Source: Paraburkholderia xenovorans LB400
GTDB lineage: Bacteria > Pseudomonadota > Gammaproteobacteria > Burkholderiales > Burkholderiaceae
Reading direction: 5' to 3'
DNA length: 64,000 nt
NCBI RefSeq assembly: GCF_000013645.1
Contig: NC_007952.1
Location: 3,100,001 to 3,164,000 of the forward strand
Both the position numbers and the translations under genes were made by a program. Shown here piece after piece: positions 26,466 through 36,267 of this stretch. The stretch's first letter is position 1. Each line of letters starts with the position of its first letter. The notes beneath the pieces were generated by a model. The model saw only the letters and a list, made by a program, of their open reading frames with translations. It did not search any database and was not told the DNA's origin.

Positions 26466-28073
26466 TTACTTTTTCTCCACGACGTCCCGTTGCAACGGGC
26501 GCCATGCGTGACCGCCGCGCGCCAATAGCGCGTCTGCTTCCGCGGGACCTTCGCTGCCTGCCGGATAGCCATGCACCGGCATCGCGCCGCCGGATTCGGG
26601 GTGCAACACGTCGTCTACCGCGCACCAGCTCGTTTCGATGCTGTCAGCGCGCTGGAACAGCGTCTCGTCGCCGAGCATGCAGTCGTAGAGCAAGGTCTCG
26701 TAGCCCACGTTGGCGCGCTCCGCAAAAAAGTCGCCGTAATCGAACGACGACTGCACCGCACCGATCTGCATGACCGGCCCAGGCGTTTTCACATTGAAGT
26801 CGAAGCTCGTACCGTGTGCGGGATCGATGCGCAGGGTCAGCACATTCGGTGTGAGCGCGTCCACGGGTGTGTCGCGGAACAGGCGGAACGGCACGGGCTT
26901 CAGTTGCACCGAGATTTCCGTGCGACGTCCAGCCAACCGTTTGCCCGTGCGCAGATAAAACGGCACGCCGGCCCAGCGCCAGTTCTCGACGAACACCCGC
27001 GCCGCGGCATAGGTTTCCGTCGTGCTGTCCGGCGCGACGTCCGGCTCTTCACGGTAGCCGACACCGGCCGGGCCTTTTTCGTATTGGCCGAACACCACGT
27101 CGTCGGGTGTCAACGGCTTGATCGCGTCGAAGATTTCAGCTTTCCTGTCGCGCACGGCTTCGGCGTCGAACGAATTGGGCGGCTCCATCGCAACCATGCC
27201 GAGCAACTGGAACAGATGGTTCGGCACCATGTCGCGGAACGCGCCGGTCTGTTCGTAGAACTTGCCGCGTCCCTCCACGCCGATCGTTTCCGAAGCGGTG
27301 ATCTGCACGCTGTCGATATATTCGCGCCGCCATATCGGTTCGAACAGCGCATTGGCGAAACGCACCGCGAGAATGCTCTGCACGGTGTCCTTGCCGAGAA
27401 AGTGATCGATGCGATACACCTGCGTTTCTTTCGCGAACGACAGGATATGCGCGTTCAGATCGCGTGCCGAAGCGAGATCGCTACCAAAGGGTTTCTCGAT
27501 CACAAGCCGGCGAAAGCCGCCGACATCGCCCTCTTTCAGCAAACCCGCGTTGCCGAGACGCTCGACGATCGGCTCGAAAAAGCGCGAGCTGACCGCGAGA
27601 TAGAAGATCACGTTGCCGCCCGGCGTTTGCTCGAGCTTCTGTTTGATTTGCGCGAAGGTATCGTCGGTTTCGAATTCGCCGGCCATGTATTCGAGCCGTT
27701 GCGCAACCCAGTCCCATGCCTGGTCGTCGAGCTTGCCGGCGTGAAAGGTGCTGGCCTTGTCGGCGGCGAACTGTTCTAGCGATTTGTGCAGATCGTCGCG
27801 CCACTCGCTCGTCTCGCGCGCGCCGTGATTCACGCCGATGATTTTCATGCCGTCGTCGAGCAGACTATCCACCGCCAGGTTGTACAGCGCCGGCATGAGG
27901 AGCCGTTTGGTCAGATCGCCGCCTGCGCCGAAGATCACCAGCGTGCAAGGCGGCGCGGGCCGCTTGCCGGCCGGCGATGCCGGCGCCTGCTGCGGGTTCA
28001 TGCTGACTTTGCAGCTCGGCGGCTGACTGGCGGCGGGATGATCGGATGCTCGGGTATTCGGTGTAGTCGACAT
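26466..28073 (-). CDS. zwf: Glucose-6-phosphate 1-dehydrogenase
   Basis: 535 residues from the ATG at 28073. NADP-binding motif TLVIFGAGGDLTKRLLMPAL near residue 45, the EKPFG motif at ~193, and the active-site signature YRIDHFLGK (Asp223, His224) near residue 220. C-terminal motifs YFLR-type substrate contacts and a terminal DDVLHPESGG region are intact. It oxidises glucose-6-phosphate to 6-phosphogluconolactone, the entry to the pentose-phosphate and Entner-Doudoroff routes. It has an extra ~40-residue disordered Pro/Ala-rich head. It is followed by the glucokinase-like gene. Confidence 0.95.
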   Translation of the reverse strand: MSTTPNTRASDHPAASQPPSCKVSMNPQQAPASPAGKRPAPPCTLVIFGAGGDLTKRLLMPALYNLAVDSLLDDGMKIIGVNHGARETSEWRDDLHKSLEQFAADKASTFHAGKLDDQAWDWVAQRLEYMAGEFETDDTFAQIKQKLEQTPGGNVIFYLAVSSRFFEPIVERLGNAGLLKEGDVGGFRRLVIEKPFGSDLASARDLNAHILSFAKETQVYRIDHFLGKDTVQSILAVRFANALFEPIWRREYIDSVQITASETIGVEGRGKFYEQTGAFRDMVPNHLFQLLGMVAMEPPNSFDAEAVRDRKAEIFDAIKPLTPDDVVFGQYEKGPAGVGYREEPDVAPDSTTETYAAARVFVENWRWAGVPFYLRTGKRLAGRRTEISVQLKPVPFRLFRDTPVDALTPNVLTLRIDPAHGTSFDFNVKTPGPVMQIGAVQSSFDYGDFFAERANVGYETLLYDCMLGDETLFQRADSIETSWCAVDDVLHPESGGAMPVHGYPAGSEGPAEADALLARGGHAWRPLQRDVVEKK

Positions 28074-28233
28074 GGGATTCACTTTTGGAAACCAACGGAA
28101 CGAACGTGGTGATACATGAAAGACCACGCCGGAACCCACACAGTTCAAAAACAACCACGCGACCTGTTCGCCATGCCATCTTGTATGCCTAACGTAACCT
28201 GAACAGCCTCATGCCCGCTCGCGCCGCCGCGAC

Positions 28234-31035
28234 CTACTTTACCGATGCGTGCGCTGGCTCAGGTGCGGAAGCGGATTCGGGCGCGCTTGCCGCTGTGGCG
28301 TGCGCCGCAGGGGAAGTCGGCACCGGCGCGCCGTCCGGTTCGCCCGCCAACGGCACGTTGCCCGACACGCCCATCACGCGCGGTTGCAACAGCAAGGCAA
28401 CCAGCCCAGTCCAGCCGGTCTGATGCGAAGCGCCGACACCGCGCCCGTTATCGCCATGAAAATACTCATGGAACAGAATCAGATCGCGCGAGCGCGGGTC
28501 GGTCTGCAACAGAGGATAAGCGCCCATCACCGGCCGCTCGCCATCCCTGTTCTTGAGAAACAGCGTGGTGCACCGGCGTGCCAGTTCGTCGGCAATCTGG
28601 CTCAGCGTGAACGCCTCGCCCGAGCCGGTCGGGTACTCGACCTTGAAATCGTCGCCATAGTAGCGGTGGAATTCGTAGAGCGATTCGATGAGCAGATAGT
28701 TCACCGGCATCCACACCGGGCCGCGCCAGTTGGAATTACCACCGAACACCCGCGTATCCGATTCGGCCGGCAAATACTTCACGGTGAAACTGTCGCCGTT
28801 GTGATTGAACACGAACGGCTGATCGCGATGGACTCGCGAAAGCGCCCGCACGCCGTGATCGGAAAGGAATTCGCTTTCGTCGAGTGCACGGCGCAGCAAT
28901 GCTTTCATCCGGTGCCCGCGCAGCAGCGAGAGCAGCAGCGCGTTGCCCTTGCCCGGCTCGTTCCAGCGCGAGACCAGCTTCGCCAGATCGGGACGATGTT
29001 CGAGGAACCAGATCAGCCGTTCACGCAAACCCGGCAGGCCGCCATGCAGACGCTCTTCCAGCACGTGCACGGCGAACAGCGGAATCAGACCCACGATCGA
29101 GCGCAACCGCATGGGAACGCTGCTGCCGTCCGGCAGGCGCAGCTTGTCGTAGAAGAACTCGTCCTCGCTGTCCCACAGGCCTGTATCGCAGCCGTCGTCG
29201 CAACTCACGGCCTCGGCGATATACAGGAAGTGCTCAAAAAACTTCACGCCGATATCGACGAAAACATGGTTGGCGTACGCAAGTTCCAGCGCAATGCGCA
29301 TCAGGTCGAGCGCATACGCCGCCATCCACGCGGTGCCGTCGGCCTGATCGATATGGCCGCCGGTCGGCAGCGGCGACGAGCGGTCGAAGATACCGACGTT
29401 GTCCAGTCCGAGAAAGCCGCCCTGAAAAATATTGTGACCGTCGGCGTCCTTGCGGTTCACCCACCAGGAAAAATTCAGCAGCAGTTTATGGAAGACCAGC
29501 TCGAGAAAATCGCGATCTCCCTTGCCGGTGAGGGCGCGGTCGATTTCATACACACGCCACGCGGCCCACGCATGCACGGGCGGGTTGGCGTCGCCAAGCG
29601 CCCATTCATAAGCGGGGATCTGACCGTTCGGATGCTGATAGCGGTCTTTCACCAGCAACAGCAATTGCCGTTTCGCGAACGCCGGGTCGATCAGCGCGAA
29701 CGCGGCGGCATGAAACGCCAGGTCCCATGATGCGTACCACGGGTATTCCCACTTGTCGGGCATCGACACGATGTCCGCGTTGCACAGGTGCCGCCAGTCC
29801 ATGTTGCGGCCGCGTTTGCGGCTTGCAGGCGGCGCCGGTTGCAGCGGGTCGCCCTCGAGCCAGCGCTGCACGTCGTACTGGTAGTACTGCTTGGACCACA
29901 GCATGCCGGCCAGCGCCTGCCGCTGCACCAGGCGCGCGTCGGGGTCGGTGATGTCCTGTTGCAGCGCCCCGTAGAATTCGTCGGCCTCGGCAATGCGGTG
30001 CGCGAATATCGCTTCGGCGTCGAGCTGCGCGTCGTCGGGGCTCGATTGGGGACGCCAGCGCATGTACACCACGGCGCGTCCATGCGGTCCGAGTTCGATC
30101 GACGCATGCGCGCCGGCCTTGGTGCCCGCGTTGCGGCGAATCGCGTGTTCATCGCCGTGCACGAGATAATCGTTGAAGCCGTCTTTGAACGGACCCGCGC
30201 CGTCCATATTGAAGAGACGCTTAACGTTGGTGTCGTTCTCGCAGAAGAGCCACGTCACCGGCGCGTCTTTCGACCAGGCCGTGACGACGATCGGCTCCTG
30301 GCCATGCTGATGCCCGACCAGATACGCATTGCCATTGCGATCCGTGCCGGCGACGAGCGACGGCTTGTCCCGGTTCTCTTTCCACGACCACGAATTGCGC
30401 GCCCAGATTTGCGGCAGCACATCCAGCGAAGCCGCCTGGTCCGCGCGATTTTCGATGGTCACACGCATGAGTATGTCGTCCGGCGCGTGTTTCGCGTATT
30501 CCACCTGCACGTCGAAGTAGCGCAAATCGTCGAACACGCCCGTGTCGAGAATTTCGTACTCCGGCATGTCGCCGCCGCGGTGCGCGTTTTCCTGAACCAG
30601 GTCGTTATACGGAAAGGCGGAGTGCGGATACTTGTAGAGCATGCGCATGTAGGAATGCGTTGGCGTGCCGTCCACGTAAAAGTACAGCTCTTTCACGTCT
30701 TCGCCGTGATTGCCCTGCGCATTCGTGAGACCGAACAGGCGCTCCTTCAGGATCGCGTCCTTGCGATTCCATAGCGCGAGAGAAACGCACCAGCTCAGCT
30801 TGTCGTCGCCGAAACCGGCAATGCCGTCTTCGCCCCAGCGGTAAGCGCGGCTGCGCGCATGGTCGTGCGGAAAAGAGTCCCAGGCGGTACCGTCGGCGCT
30901 GTAATCCTCGCGCACGGTGCCCCATTGACGTTCGCTGAGATACGGTCCCCAGCGTTGCCAATGCGCACAGTCGGCCGAATGGAGCCGTGAACCTTCAATG
31001 GTGGCGAGCAGATTGGCAGCGCGCAACGGTGGCAT
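28234..31035 (-). CDS. MGH1-like (GH63-type) glycoside hydrolase
   Basis: 933 residues from the ATG at 31035; no signal peptide. The N-terminus (DCAHWQRWGPYLSERQWGTV, GIAGFGDDKLSWCVSLALWN) is a beta-sandwich found in this family. The C-terminal half is an (alpha/alpha)6-barrel-type catalytic region (YASWDLAFHAAAFALIDPAF, DGTAWMAAYALDLMRIALEL, NSNWRGPVWMPVNYLLIESL). Related mannosylglycerate or glucosylglycerate hydrolases and alpha-glucosidases use acidic residues within these motifs; the exact sugar is unknown. It lies 51 bp downstream of the debranching-enzyme gene and upstream of zwf. Confidence 0.9.
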   Translation of the reverse strand: MPPLRAANLLATIEGSRLHSADCAHWQRWGPYLSERQWGTVREDYSADGTAWDSFPHDHARSRAYRWGEDGIAGFGDDKLSWCVSLALWNRKDAILKERLFGLTNAQGNHGEDVKELYFYVDGTPTHSYMRMLYKYPHSAFPYNDLVQENAHRGGDMPEYEILDTGVFDDLRYFDVQVEYAKHAPDDILMRVTIENRADQAASLDVLPQIWARNSWSWKENRDKPSLVAGTDRNGNAYLVGHQHGQEPIVVTAWSKDAPVTWLFCENDTNVKRLFNMDGAGPFKDGFNDYLVHGDEHAIRRNAGTKAGAHASIELGPHGRAVVYMRWRPQSSPDDAQLDAEAIFAHRIAEADEFYGALQQDITDPDARLVQRQALAGMLWSKQYYQYDVQRWLEGDPLQPAPPASRKRGRNMDWRHLCNADIVSMPDKWEYPWYASWDLAFHAAAFALIDPAFAKRQLLLLVKDRYQHPNGQIPAYEWALGDANPPVHAWAAWRVYEIDRALTGKGDRDFLELVFHKLLLNFSWWVNRKDADGHNIFQGGFLGLDNVGIFDRSSPLPTGGHIDQADGTAWMAAYALDLMRIALELAYANHVFVDIGVKFFEHFLYIAEAVSCDDGCDTGLWDSEDEFFYDKLRLPDGSSVPMRLRSIVGLIPLFAVHVLEERLHGGLPGLRERLIWFLEHRPDLAKLVSRWNEPGKGNALLLSLLRGHRMKALLRRALDESEFLSDHGVRALSRVHRDQPFVFNHNGDSFTVKYLPAESDTRVFGGNSNWRGPVWMPVNYLLIESLYEFHRYYGDDFKVEYPTGSGEAFTLSQIADELARRCTTLFLKNRDGERPVMGAYPLLQTDPRSRDLILFHEYFHGDNGRGVGASHQTGWTGLVALLLQPRVMGVSGNVPLAGEPDGAPVPTSPAAHATAASAPESASAPEPAHASVK

Positions 31036-31086
31036 GACTACATCCTTGCATCGGGCTTGGCGGTGGGACACACATCGTAGCGCGGT

Positions 31087-33069
31087 TTAGGCGCCGGCGG
31101 ACGGTAACCGGGCAAGCAGCATCTCCATGCGCAGCAGTTCGCCCAGCGACCAGGCCTGGAAAGGCGTGCCGGCGGGCGCGTGCGGCGCATCGCCATCGGC
31201 GATTTCAGAGAGATGGTCGAGCCCGGCATGATCGAGATGCGCGTAGAGCGGGTCGAGAAAGCGCGTTTTCGCTTGCAGGCGGGCCTCCGCCGCGCCGCCG
31301 TGGAATCGCAGCCACGCGTCGACAAACGGACCGAGCAGCCACGGCCACGCGGTGCCTTGATGATAGGCGCCGTCACGCTCCAGCGGCGAACCGCCGTAGT
31401 GCCCGCGATAGGCAGGATCGGAAGGCGCGAGCGTCCGCAGTCCCAGCGGCGTGAGCAGCTGCGCTTCGACCTGGTCTAGCACCGCGCGCGCCGCCGCGCC
31501 GTCGAGCAGCGGAAAAGGCAGGCCGCCTATGGCGAAGATCTGGTTGGGTCGAATCGAGCGGTCTATCGCGCCTTTGACGTGACCGACGTCCACGTTGTCG
31601 AACAGCGCTTGCGTGGACGGGTCGATGAAGCGTTCATGAAACGCTTGCAACGCCCGGTCGGCGGCCGGCTGCCAGTGCGGATTCCAGCCTGCTGCAATGC
31701 GCAGTGCGTTGATCCAGAGTGCCTGCACTTCGACCGGCTTGCCGATACGCGGCGTGACCACCCAGTCGCCGACTTTTGCATCCATCCACGTGAGTTGCAC
31801 GCCGGGTCTGCCCGCGCTGAGCAGGCCGTCGTCGGCGGATGCCTGGATGTTGAAGCGCGTGCCTTTCGTGTAGCCCGTGAGGATGGCCTCGCTTGCCTGT
31901 TGCAGGCGCTGCTGCGTGGCGGCGCTCGCATGATGCGTCGCCAGATAGTCGTGCACGGCGACGATGAACCACAACGACGCGTCGACGGAGTTGTATTCCG
32001 GCGTGTCGCCATAATCGGGGAAACGATTCGGCAGCATGCCTTCGGAGAGCGTGCCTGACCATTCGAGCAGGATCGCTTCGGCGTCGTCGAGCCGGCCCGA
32101 TGCGATCAGCAGCCCGCGCATTGCGATGAATGTATCGCGTCCCCAGTCCGTGAACCACGGAAAGCCCGCGAGGATCGTGCGGCCTTCGTTGCGCTCCACC
32201 ACGTAGGCATCGGCCGAGCGTTGCAGGCGCGAGCCGAGCGCCTTGCGGCGTTGTTGCTCGATACGCGCGAGTTCTGTTGCGTGCGCGAGCGCGGGTTTTG
32301 CGCCGGCCGATTGCGCGCCGCTCGCGGCGCCGGAAGCGCTGAGAATCATCACCGCTTCACCATCGGCGAGATTGAAGCTGAACACGCCGGGCGTTGCCAG
32401 ATCCTCGCTGAAGTCGAGGCCGCGTTCCCGCTCGCGAACGTAGCAGAAGTTGCGATACCAATCCGGCGCGTGTGTATAAACGCCGTTCGTCGCGCAGTGG
32501 ATCACCGGCCGATCGCCGTACGGTTGCCAGCTCACGCACGCCTGATCGCCGCTTGTCTGTGCGGTAAAGTTGAACGCGGAGTTCTCATGATGCAGCGCGT
32601 GGTAGTCGCGGCCCGATATCAGCGGCCTGACTTTCAATGTGAGCGCGCTTGTTGCAGCCGCATCTCCAGCGCCCTCCAGACGCCAGCGCAAAACCGTTTC
32701 GCGGGTCGCTTTGCTGACGAACACATCGGCGGTCAATGCGAGACGCGTGTCGAGTTGCACACGCCATGTCGGCCACGGCGCGGTGTCGAACGCAATGAGA
32801 TTCGCTGTCAGGTCCGGATAGATCAGGTCCGGCACGTATCGCTGCATGCTCAATGGATAACGCTTGCCGTTCGCTTCAAGCCACGCCTCCACGCCGTTGA
32901 CAAGCACCACGCGCCCGCCGGGCGCGCGCGTCGCGGCGAGCAGCAACGCGTGATAGCGGCGCGTGCGCAGCGTGCCGACAGTGCCCGACGCGAAACCGCC
33001 GAAGCCGTCCGCCTCCAGCCATTCGTCTTCAAGACGCGTGATGTCGAAAGGTGGTTCGATGCGTGTCAT
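31087..33069 (-). CDS. Glycogen-debranching-type amylo-alpha-1,6-glucosidase
   Basis: 660 residues from the ATG at 33069. The N-terminal domain (EWLEADGFGGFASGTVGTLR, RYHALLLAATRAPGGRVVLV) is the prokaryotic GDE_N module. The C-terminal (alpha/alpha)6 domain carries AGFPWFTDWGRDTFIAMRGL and NSVDASLWFIVAVHDYLATH, the GH133/GDE_C signatures with catalytic acidic residues. It should cleave alpha-1,6 branch points of glycogen-like polymers. It lacks a signal peptide and so acts in the cytoplasm. It is the first gene of the carbohydrate block reading toward the GH63-like gene, zwf and the ROK kinase. Confidence 0.92.
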   Translation of the reverse strand: MTRIEPPFDITRLEDEWLEADGFGGFASGTVGTLRTRRYHALLLAATRAPGGRVVLVNGVEAWLEANGKRYPLSMQRYVPDLIYPDLTANLIAFDTAPWPTWRVQLDTRLALTADVFVSKATRETVLRWRLEGAGDAAATSALTLKVRPLISGRDYHALHHENSAFNFTAQTSGDQACVSWQPYGDRPVIHCATNGVYTHAPDWYRNFCYVRERERGLDFSEDLATPGVFSFNLADGEAVMILSASGAASGAQSAGAKPALAHATELARIEQQRRKALGSRLQRSADAYVVERNEGRTILAGFPWFTDWGRDTFIAMRGLLIASGRLDDAEAILLEWSGTLSEGMLPNRFPDYGDTPEYNSVDASLWFIVAVHDYLATHHASAATQQRLQQASEAILTGYTKGTRFNIQASADDGLLSAGRPGVQLTWMDAKVGDWVVTPRIGKPVEVQALWINALRIAAGWNPHWQPAADRALQAFHERFIDPSTQALFDNVDVGHVKGAIDRSIRPNQIFAIGGLPFPLLDGAAARAVLDQVEAQLLTPLGLRTLAPSDPAYRGHYGGSPLERDGAYHQGTAWPWLLGPFVDAWLRFHGGAAEARLQAKTRFLDPLYAHLDHAGLDHLSEIADGDAPHAPAGTPFQAWSLGELLRMEMLLARLPSAGA

Positions 33070-33281
33070 GAACTTACCGGTTGTACGTAGCGGTGAATCG
33101 TTCGGTGTGCCCAAGATTACCGGTCACATGGCGTTGCAGTGACCATTCTCCTACTTCTCACTTTCCACTGCCTTTCGGAAAACCAACTCAAACGCGCAAG
33201 TTTTACCGCTCGCAAACGTTTCACAATTATTTCTTGAAAGGATTAGAGACTGCATCCGCCTTCACGAAACTGGATGCAAAC

Positions 33282-33596
33282 ATGAGAAGAGACAAACGCC
33301 TCGCGAGTGCCGCTCTGGTTGCGCTTGCAACCGTAGCGTTGAGCGGTTGCGGTGCGGATGATTCCGCGCCTTCTGCAACGTCTTCATCGCCGGCCGTTGC
33401 CCATAACGATGCCGCGCCAGATGCGGCGATGGCGCCCGCCGCGGCAATGCTCGATGCATCCTCGACGCTCGCGGCGAACCCGACCGCAGCCTCCGATCCG
33501 ATCACCCAGAACATGCAAGCCAGTCTCGCCGCGGACAGCCAGCAAGTATCGCCCGTCATGCATTACGCACCCGGCGACAGCGCCAGCAGCAACTGA
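33282..33596 (+). CDS. Small lipoprotein, unknown function
   Basis: 104 residues from the ATG at 33282. A basic start (MRRDKRLASAALVALATVA) leads to the lipobox LSGC, and the mature chain is low-complexity, Ala/Ser/Asp-rich and predicted disordered (APDAAMAPAAAMLDAS, SSTLAANPTAASDP). No domain is recognisable. It lies 59 bp upstream of the phospholipase C gene on the same strand and may be co-expressed, which suggests an envelope role but does not prove one. Confidence 0.75.
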   Translation: MRRDKRLASAALVALATVALSGCGADDSAPSATSSSPAVAHNDAAPDAAMAPAAAMLDASSTLAANPTAASDPITQNMQASLAADSQQVSPVMHYAPGDSASSN

Positions 33597-33655
33597 CCCG
33601 TTTCTCCCGGCGCGCGAGGCGCGCTATTCTTCCCCCACGCAGAAGGTGATATTCG

Positions 33656-35809
33656 ATGACATCAACTAGCCGTCGCCGTTTCCTGCAGACCGTGGCTTCA
33701 TCCGCCGGCGCTGCTGCCGCACTGACCGCGCTGCCCGAGTCGATTCGCAATGCGCTTGCCGTTCCCGCGTTTTCGCGCACCGGCACGATCCGCGATGTCG
33801 AGCACATCGTCGTGTTCATGCAGGAGAACCGCTCGTTCGACCACTACTTCGGCCACTTGCGCGGTGTGCGTGGCTACAACGACCGTTTCCCGATTCCGCT
33901 TTCGAGCGGCAAGCCGGTGTGGTATCAACCGTCGAAGGAAAATCCGGCTCAGCCTGTGCTGCCGTTCCATCTGGACACGGCGACCACCAGTGCGCAATGC
34001 GTCGGCGATCTGGATCACTCCTGGTACAAGACCCATGCCGCGATCGACGGCGGCCGCTACGACCAGTGGCCGGCCAACAAGACCGACATGACGATGGGCT
34101 ATCACCTGCGCAGCGACATTCCGTTCCACTACGCGCTGGCCGATGCATTCACCGTTTGCGACGCCTACTTCTGCTCGCTGCCGGGACCCACGCACCCGAA
34201 CCGCGCGTATCTGATGACCGGCATGGTCGATCCGTCCGGCACACTGGGCGGCCCGCTGCTCGACAACAACGATTTCGTCGACGGCGACGGTCCGCCGAAT
34301 TACCAGTTGCTCTCGTGGACCACCTATCCGGAGCGCCTGCAGGCCGCGGGCATCTCGTGGCAGGTGTATCAACAGGGGTTGACCGGCTCCGATCCGCTGA
34401 ACGGCAACTACGGCACCAACATCCTGCAGAACTTCACCAACTTCATCAACGCGCAACCCGGTTCGCCGTTGTACGAGCGTGCGCAAACCGTGCGCACCAT
34501 CGACGACCTGAAGGCCGACGTGCTGGCCAACAAGCTGCCGCAAGTATCGTGGCTGTGCCCGCCGGCCGCGTACTCGGAACACCCGAGCTATACGCCCGCA
34601 TACGGCGCGGAATACACGTCGCAGATTCTGGATGCGCTGACGTCGAATCCGGAGGTCTGGAGCAAGACCGTGCTGTTCATCATGTACGACGAGAACGACG
34701 GCTTCTTCGACCACCTCGTGCCGCCGCAACCGGCCACGACGGCTGCGCAAGGCCAGTCGACGGTCAGCACCGAAGGCGAGATTCACAACGTGGTCAATCC
34801 GTTGCGCGGCGGCAGCTACACCGCCGACGGCCTGCCCTACGGCCTCGGCCCGCGCGTGCCCATGACGATCGTGTCGCCGTGGAGCAAGGGCGGCTTTGTG
34901 TGCTCGCAGGTGTTTGACCACACGTCGGTGATCCGTTTCATCGAAGCGCGCTTTGGCGTGTATGAGCCGAACATCACGGCATGGCGCCGCGCGGTGTGCG
35001 GCGACCTGACCACGGCATTCGACTTCCGCACGCCGGACTCGAAGGTGCCGCCGCTGCCCGACACGAGCAACTACAAGAGCATTGCCGACAACCAGTGCGC
35101 GACGCAGCCGAAGCCGACCGTTCCCGCAACGCCGGGCGCGATCGATCCGCAGGAAAGCGGCATCCGTTTTGCGCGCGCGCTGCCGTATGAACTGCATGTG
35201 AACGGACACGCGGACGCGAAGAAGAACACGTTCGAACTCTCGATCGGCAACACCGGCGATCAGGGCGCGCATTTCTACGTGTATTCGACGAACCGCACGG
35301 ATGGTCCGTGGCGCTACACGGTCGAAGCGGGCAAGTCGCTCAGCGAGACATTCGACCTGACCGTGACGAGCGGCGCGTACACGTTCGAAGTCTTCGGGCC
35401 GAATGGTTTCGTGCGCAAATTCGCGGGCAACACGCAGCAGCCGAAGGCACATAACGCGCCGTTCGGCGGCGGCCACGGCAACAACAAGCCGGCCGAACCG
35501 GAAGTGAAGGTGCAATACGATGTCGCGAACGGCAACGTGTTCCTCAAGTTCAGCAACAAGGGCGGCGGCATTGCGCGGTTGACGGTGACGGACAACGCGT
35601 ACGGTGCGCGTCCGCGACCGGTGCTGGTGCCGGCTGGCGCGCAAATCGAAGAAGCATGGGTGCTGGCGTCGAGCCATCACTGGTACGACTTGACGGTGAC
35701 GAGCAATGACGACGCCAGCTTCTCACGCCGTCTTGCGGGTCACGTCGAGAATGGGCGGCCGAGCATCAGCGATCCGGCGGCGGTTGCGCCGGTGCTGGTG
35801 GCGATTTAA
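33656..35809 (+). CDS. Tat-exported phosphocholine-specific phospholipase C
   Basis: 717 residues. Twin-arginine signal TSRRRFLQTVASSAGAAAAL. The catalytic phosphoesterase domain begins with IEHIVVFMQENRSFDHYFG-like sequence (here VEHIVVFMQENRSFDHYFGH) and continues with DLDHSWYKTHAAID, MYDENDGFFDHLVPPQP and VFDHTSVIRFIEARFGVYEP. Two C-terminal DUF756 beta-domains follow (~500-715). This is the PlcN/PlcH family, which hydrolyses phosphatidylcholine or sphingomyelin; the choice between haemolytic and non-haemolytic types cannot be made here. A plcR-type chaperone gene is not adjacent. Confidence 0.94.
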   Translation: MTSTSRRRFLQTVASSAGAAAALTALPESIRNALAVPAFSRTGTIRDVEHIVVFMQENRSFDHYFGHLRGVRGYNDRFPIPLSSGKPVWYQPSKENPAQPVLPFHLDTATTSAQCVGDLDHSWYKTHAAIDGGRYDQWPANKTDMTMGYHLRSDIPFHYALADAFTVCDAYFCSLPGPTHPNRAYLMTGMVDPSGTLGGPLLDNNDFVDGDGPPNYQLLSWTTYPERLQAAGISWQVYQQGLTGSDPLNGNYGTNILQNFTNFINAQPGSPLYERAQTVRTIDDLKADVLANKLPQVSWLCPPAAYSEHPSYTPAYGAEYTSQILDALTSNPEVWSKTVLFIMYDENDGFFDHLVPPQPATTAAQGQSTVSTEGEIHNVVNPLRGGSYTADGLPYGLGPRVPMTIVSPWSKGGFVCSQVFDHTSVIRFIEARFGVYEPNITAWRRAVCGDLTTAFDFRTPDSKVPPLPDTSNYKSIADNQCATQPKPTVPATPGAIDPQESGIRFARALPYELHVNGHADAKKNTFELSIGNTGDQGAHFYVYSTNRTDGPWRYTVEAGKSLSETFDLTVTSGAYTFEVFGPNGFVRKFAGNTQQPKAHNAPFGGGHGNNKPAEPEVKVQYDVANGNVFLKFSNKGGGIARLTVTDNAYGARPRPVLVPAGAQIEEAWVLASSHHWYDLTVTSNDDASFSRRLAGHVENGRPSISDPAAVAPVLVAI

Positions 35810-35954
35810 GAGCGGTTGGCGCGCGCCGGGCTTCGATCGGGTAAGTGTCTGGTTTGGAATGCTCGATCGAAGCGCGGTTGCACGAGCCTCGCCTGCAGAA
35901 AATCCCGCGCAGCGTTACAGTGAAGTTCCCACATCGATTACCGAGGAATCCGTA

Positions 35955-36224
35955 ATGAACCGTAACGCATTCACCGAAAGCCTGACGAAAGAAGGCTTCC
36001 CCGACGCCGTGGTCGTCACGCGCGAGGCGAACGCCGAGATGGCCGTTCACGAGCATCCGTTCGAAGCGAAAGCCCTGATCCTCGAAGGCGAAATGAGCAT
36101 ACGCGTAGGCGACGAAGAGCGGGCATATCACGTCGGCGAAGTCTTCCACCTGCTGCCCAACAAGCCGCATTCGGAGCGCTATGGCCCGAATGGTGTCACG
36201 TATCTGGTAGGAAGGAAGCAGTAA
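35955..36224 (+). CDS. Small cupin-domain protein
   Basis: 89 residues from the ATG at 35955, with GAGGAA upstream; the open frame further upstream to 35706 overlaps the phospholipase gene and is not coding. The single cupin barrel shows MAVHEHPFEAKALILEGEMS and FHLLPNKPHSERYGPNGVTY, carrying the His and Glu positions typical of metal-binding cupins. Function unknown. The gene is transcribed like the phospholipase but 145 bp away, and faces the AstE-like gene convergently. Confidence 0.88.
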   Translation: MNRNAFTESLTKEGFPDAVVVTREANAEMAVHEHPFEAKALILEGEMSIRVGDEERAYHVGEVFHLLPNKPHSERYGPNGVTYLVGRKQ

Positions 36225-36267
36225 GGCGCGGCCTGAAAAACAGCACGCGCCGATAGAAAGAAGAACG

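Noticed and set aside
33698..35680. 660-residue minus-strand frame opposite the phospholipase C
   Set aside because: It is a shadow of a gene with the twin-arginine signal and all catalytic motifs.
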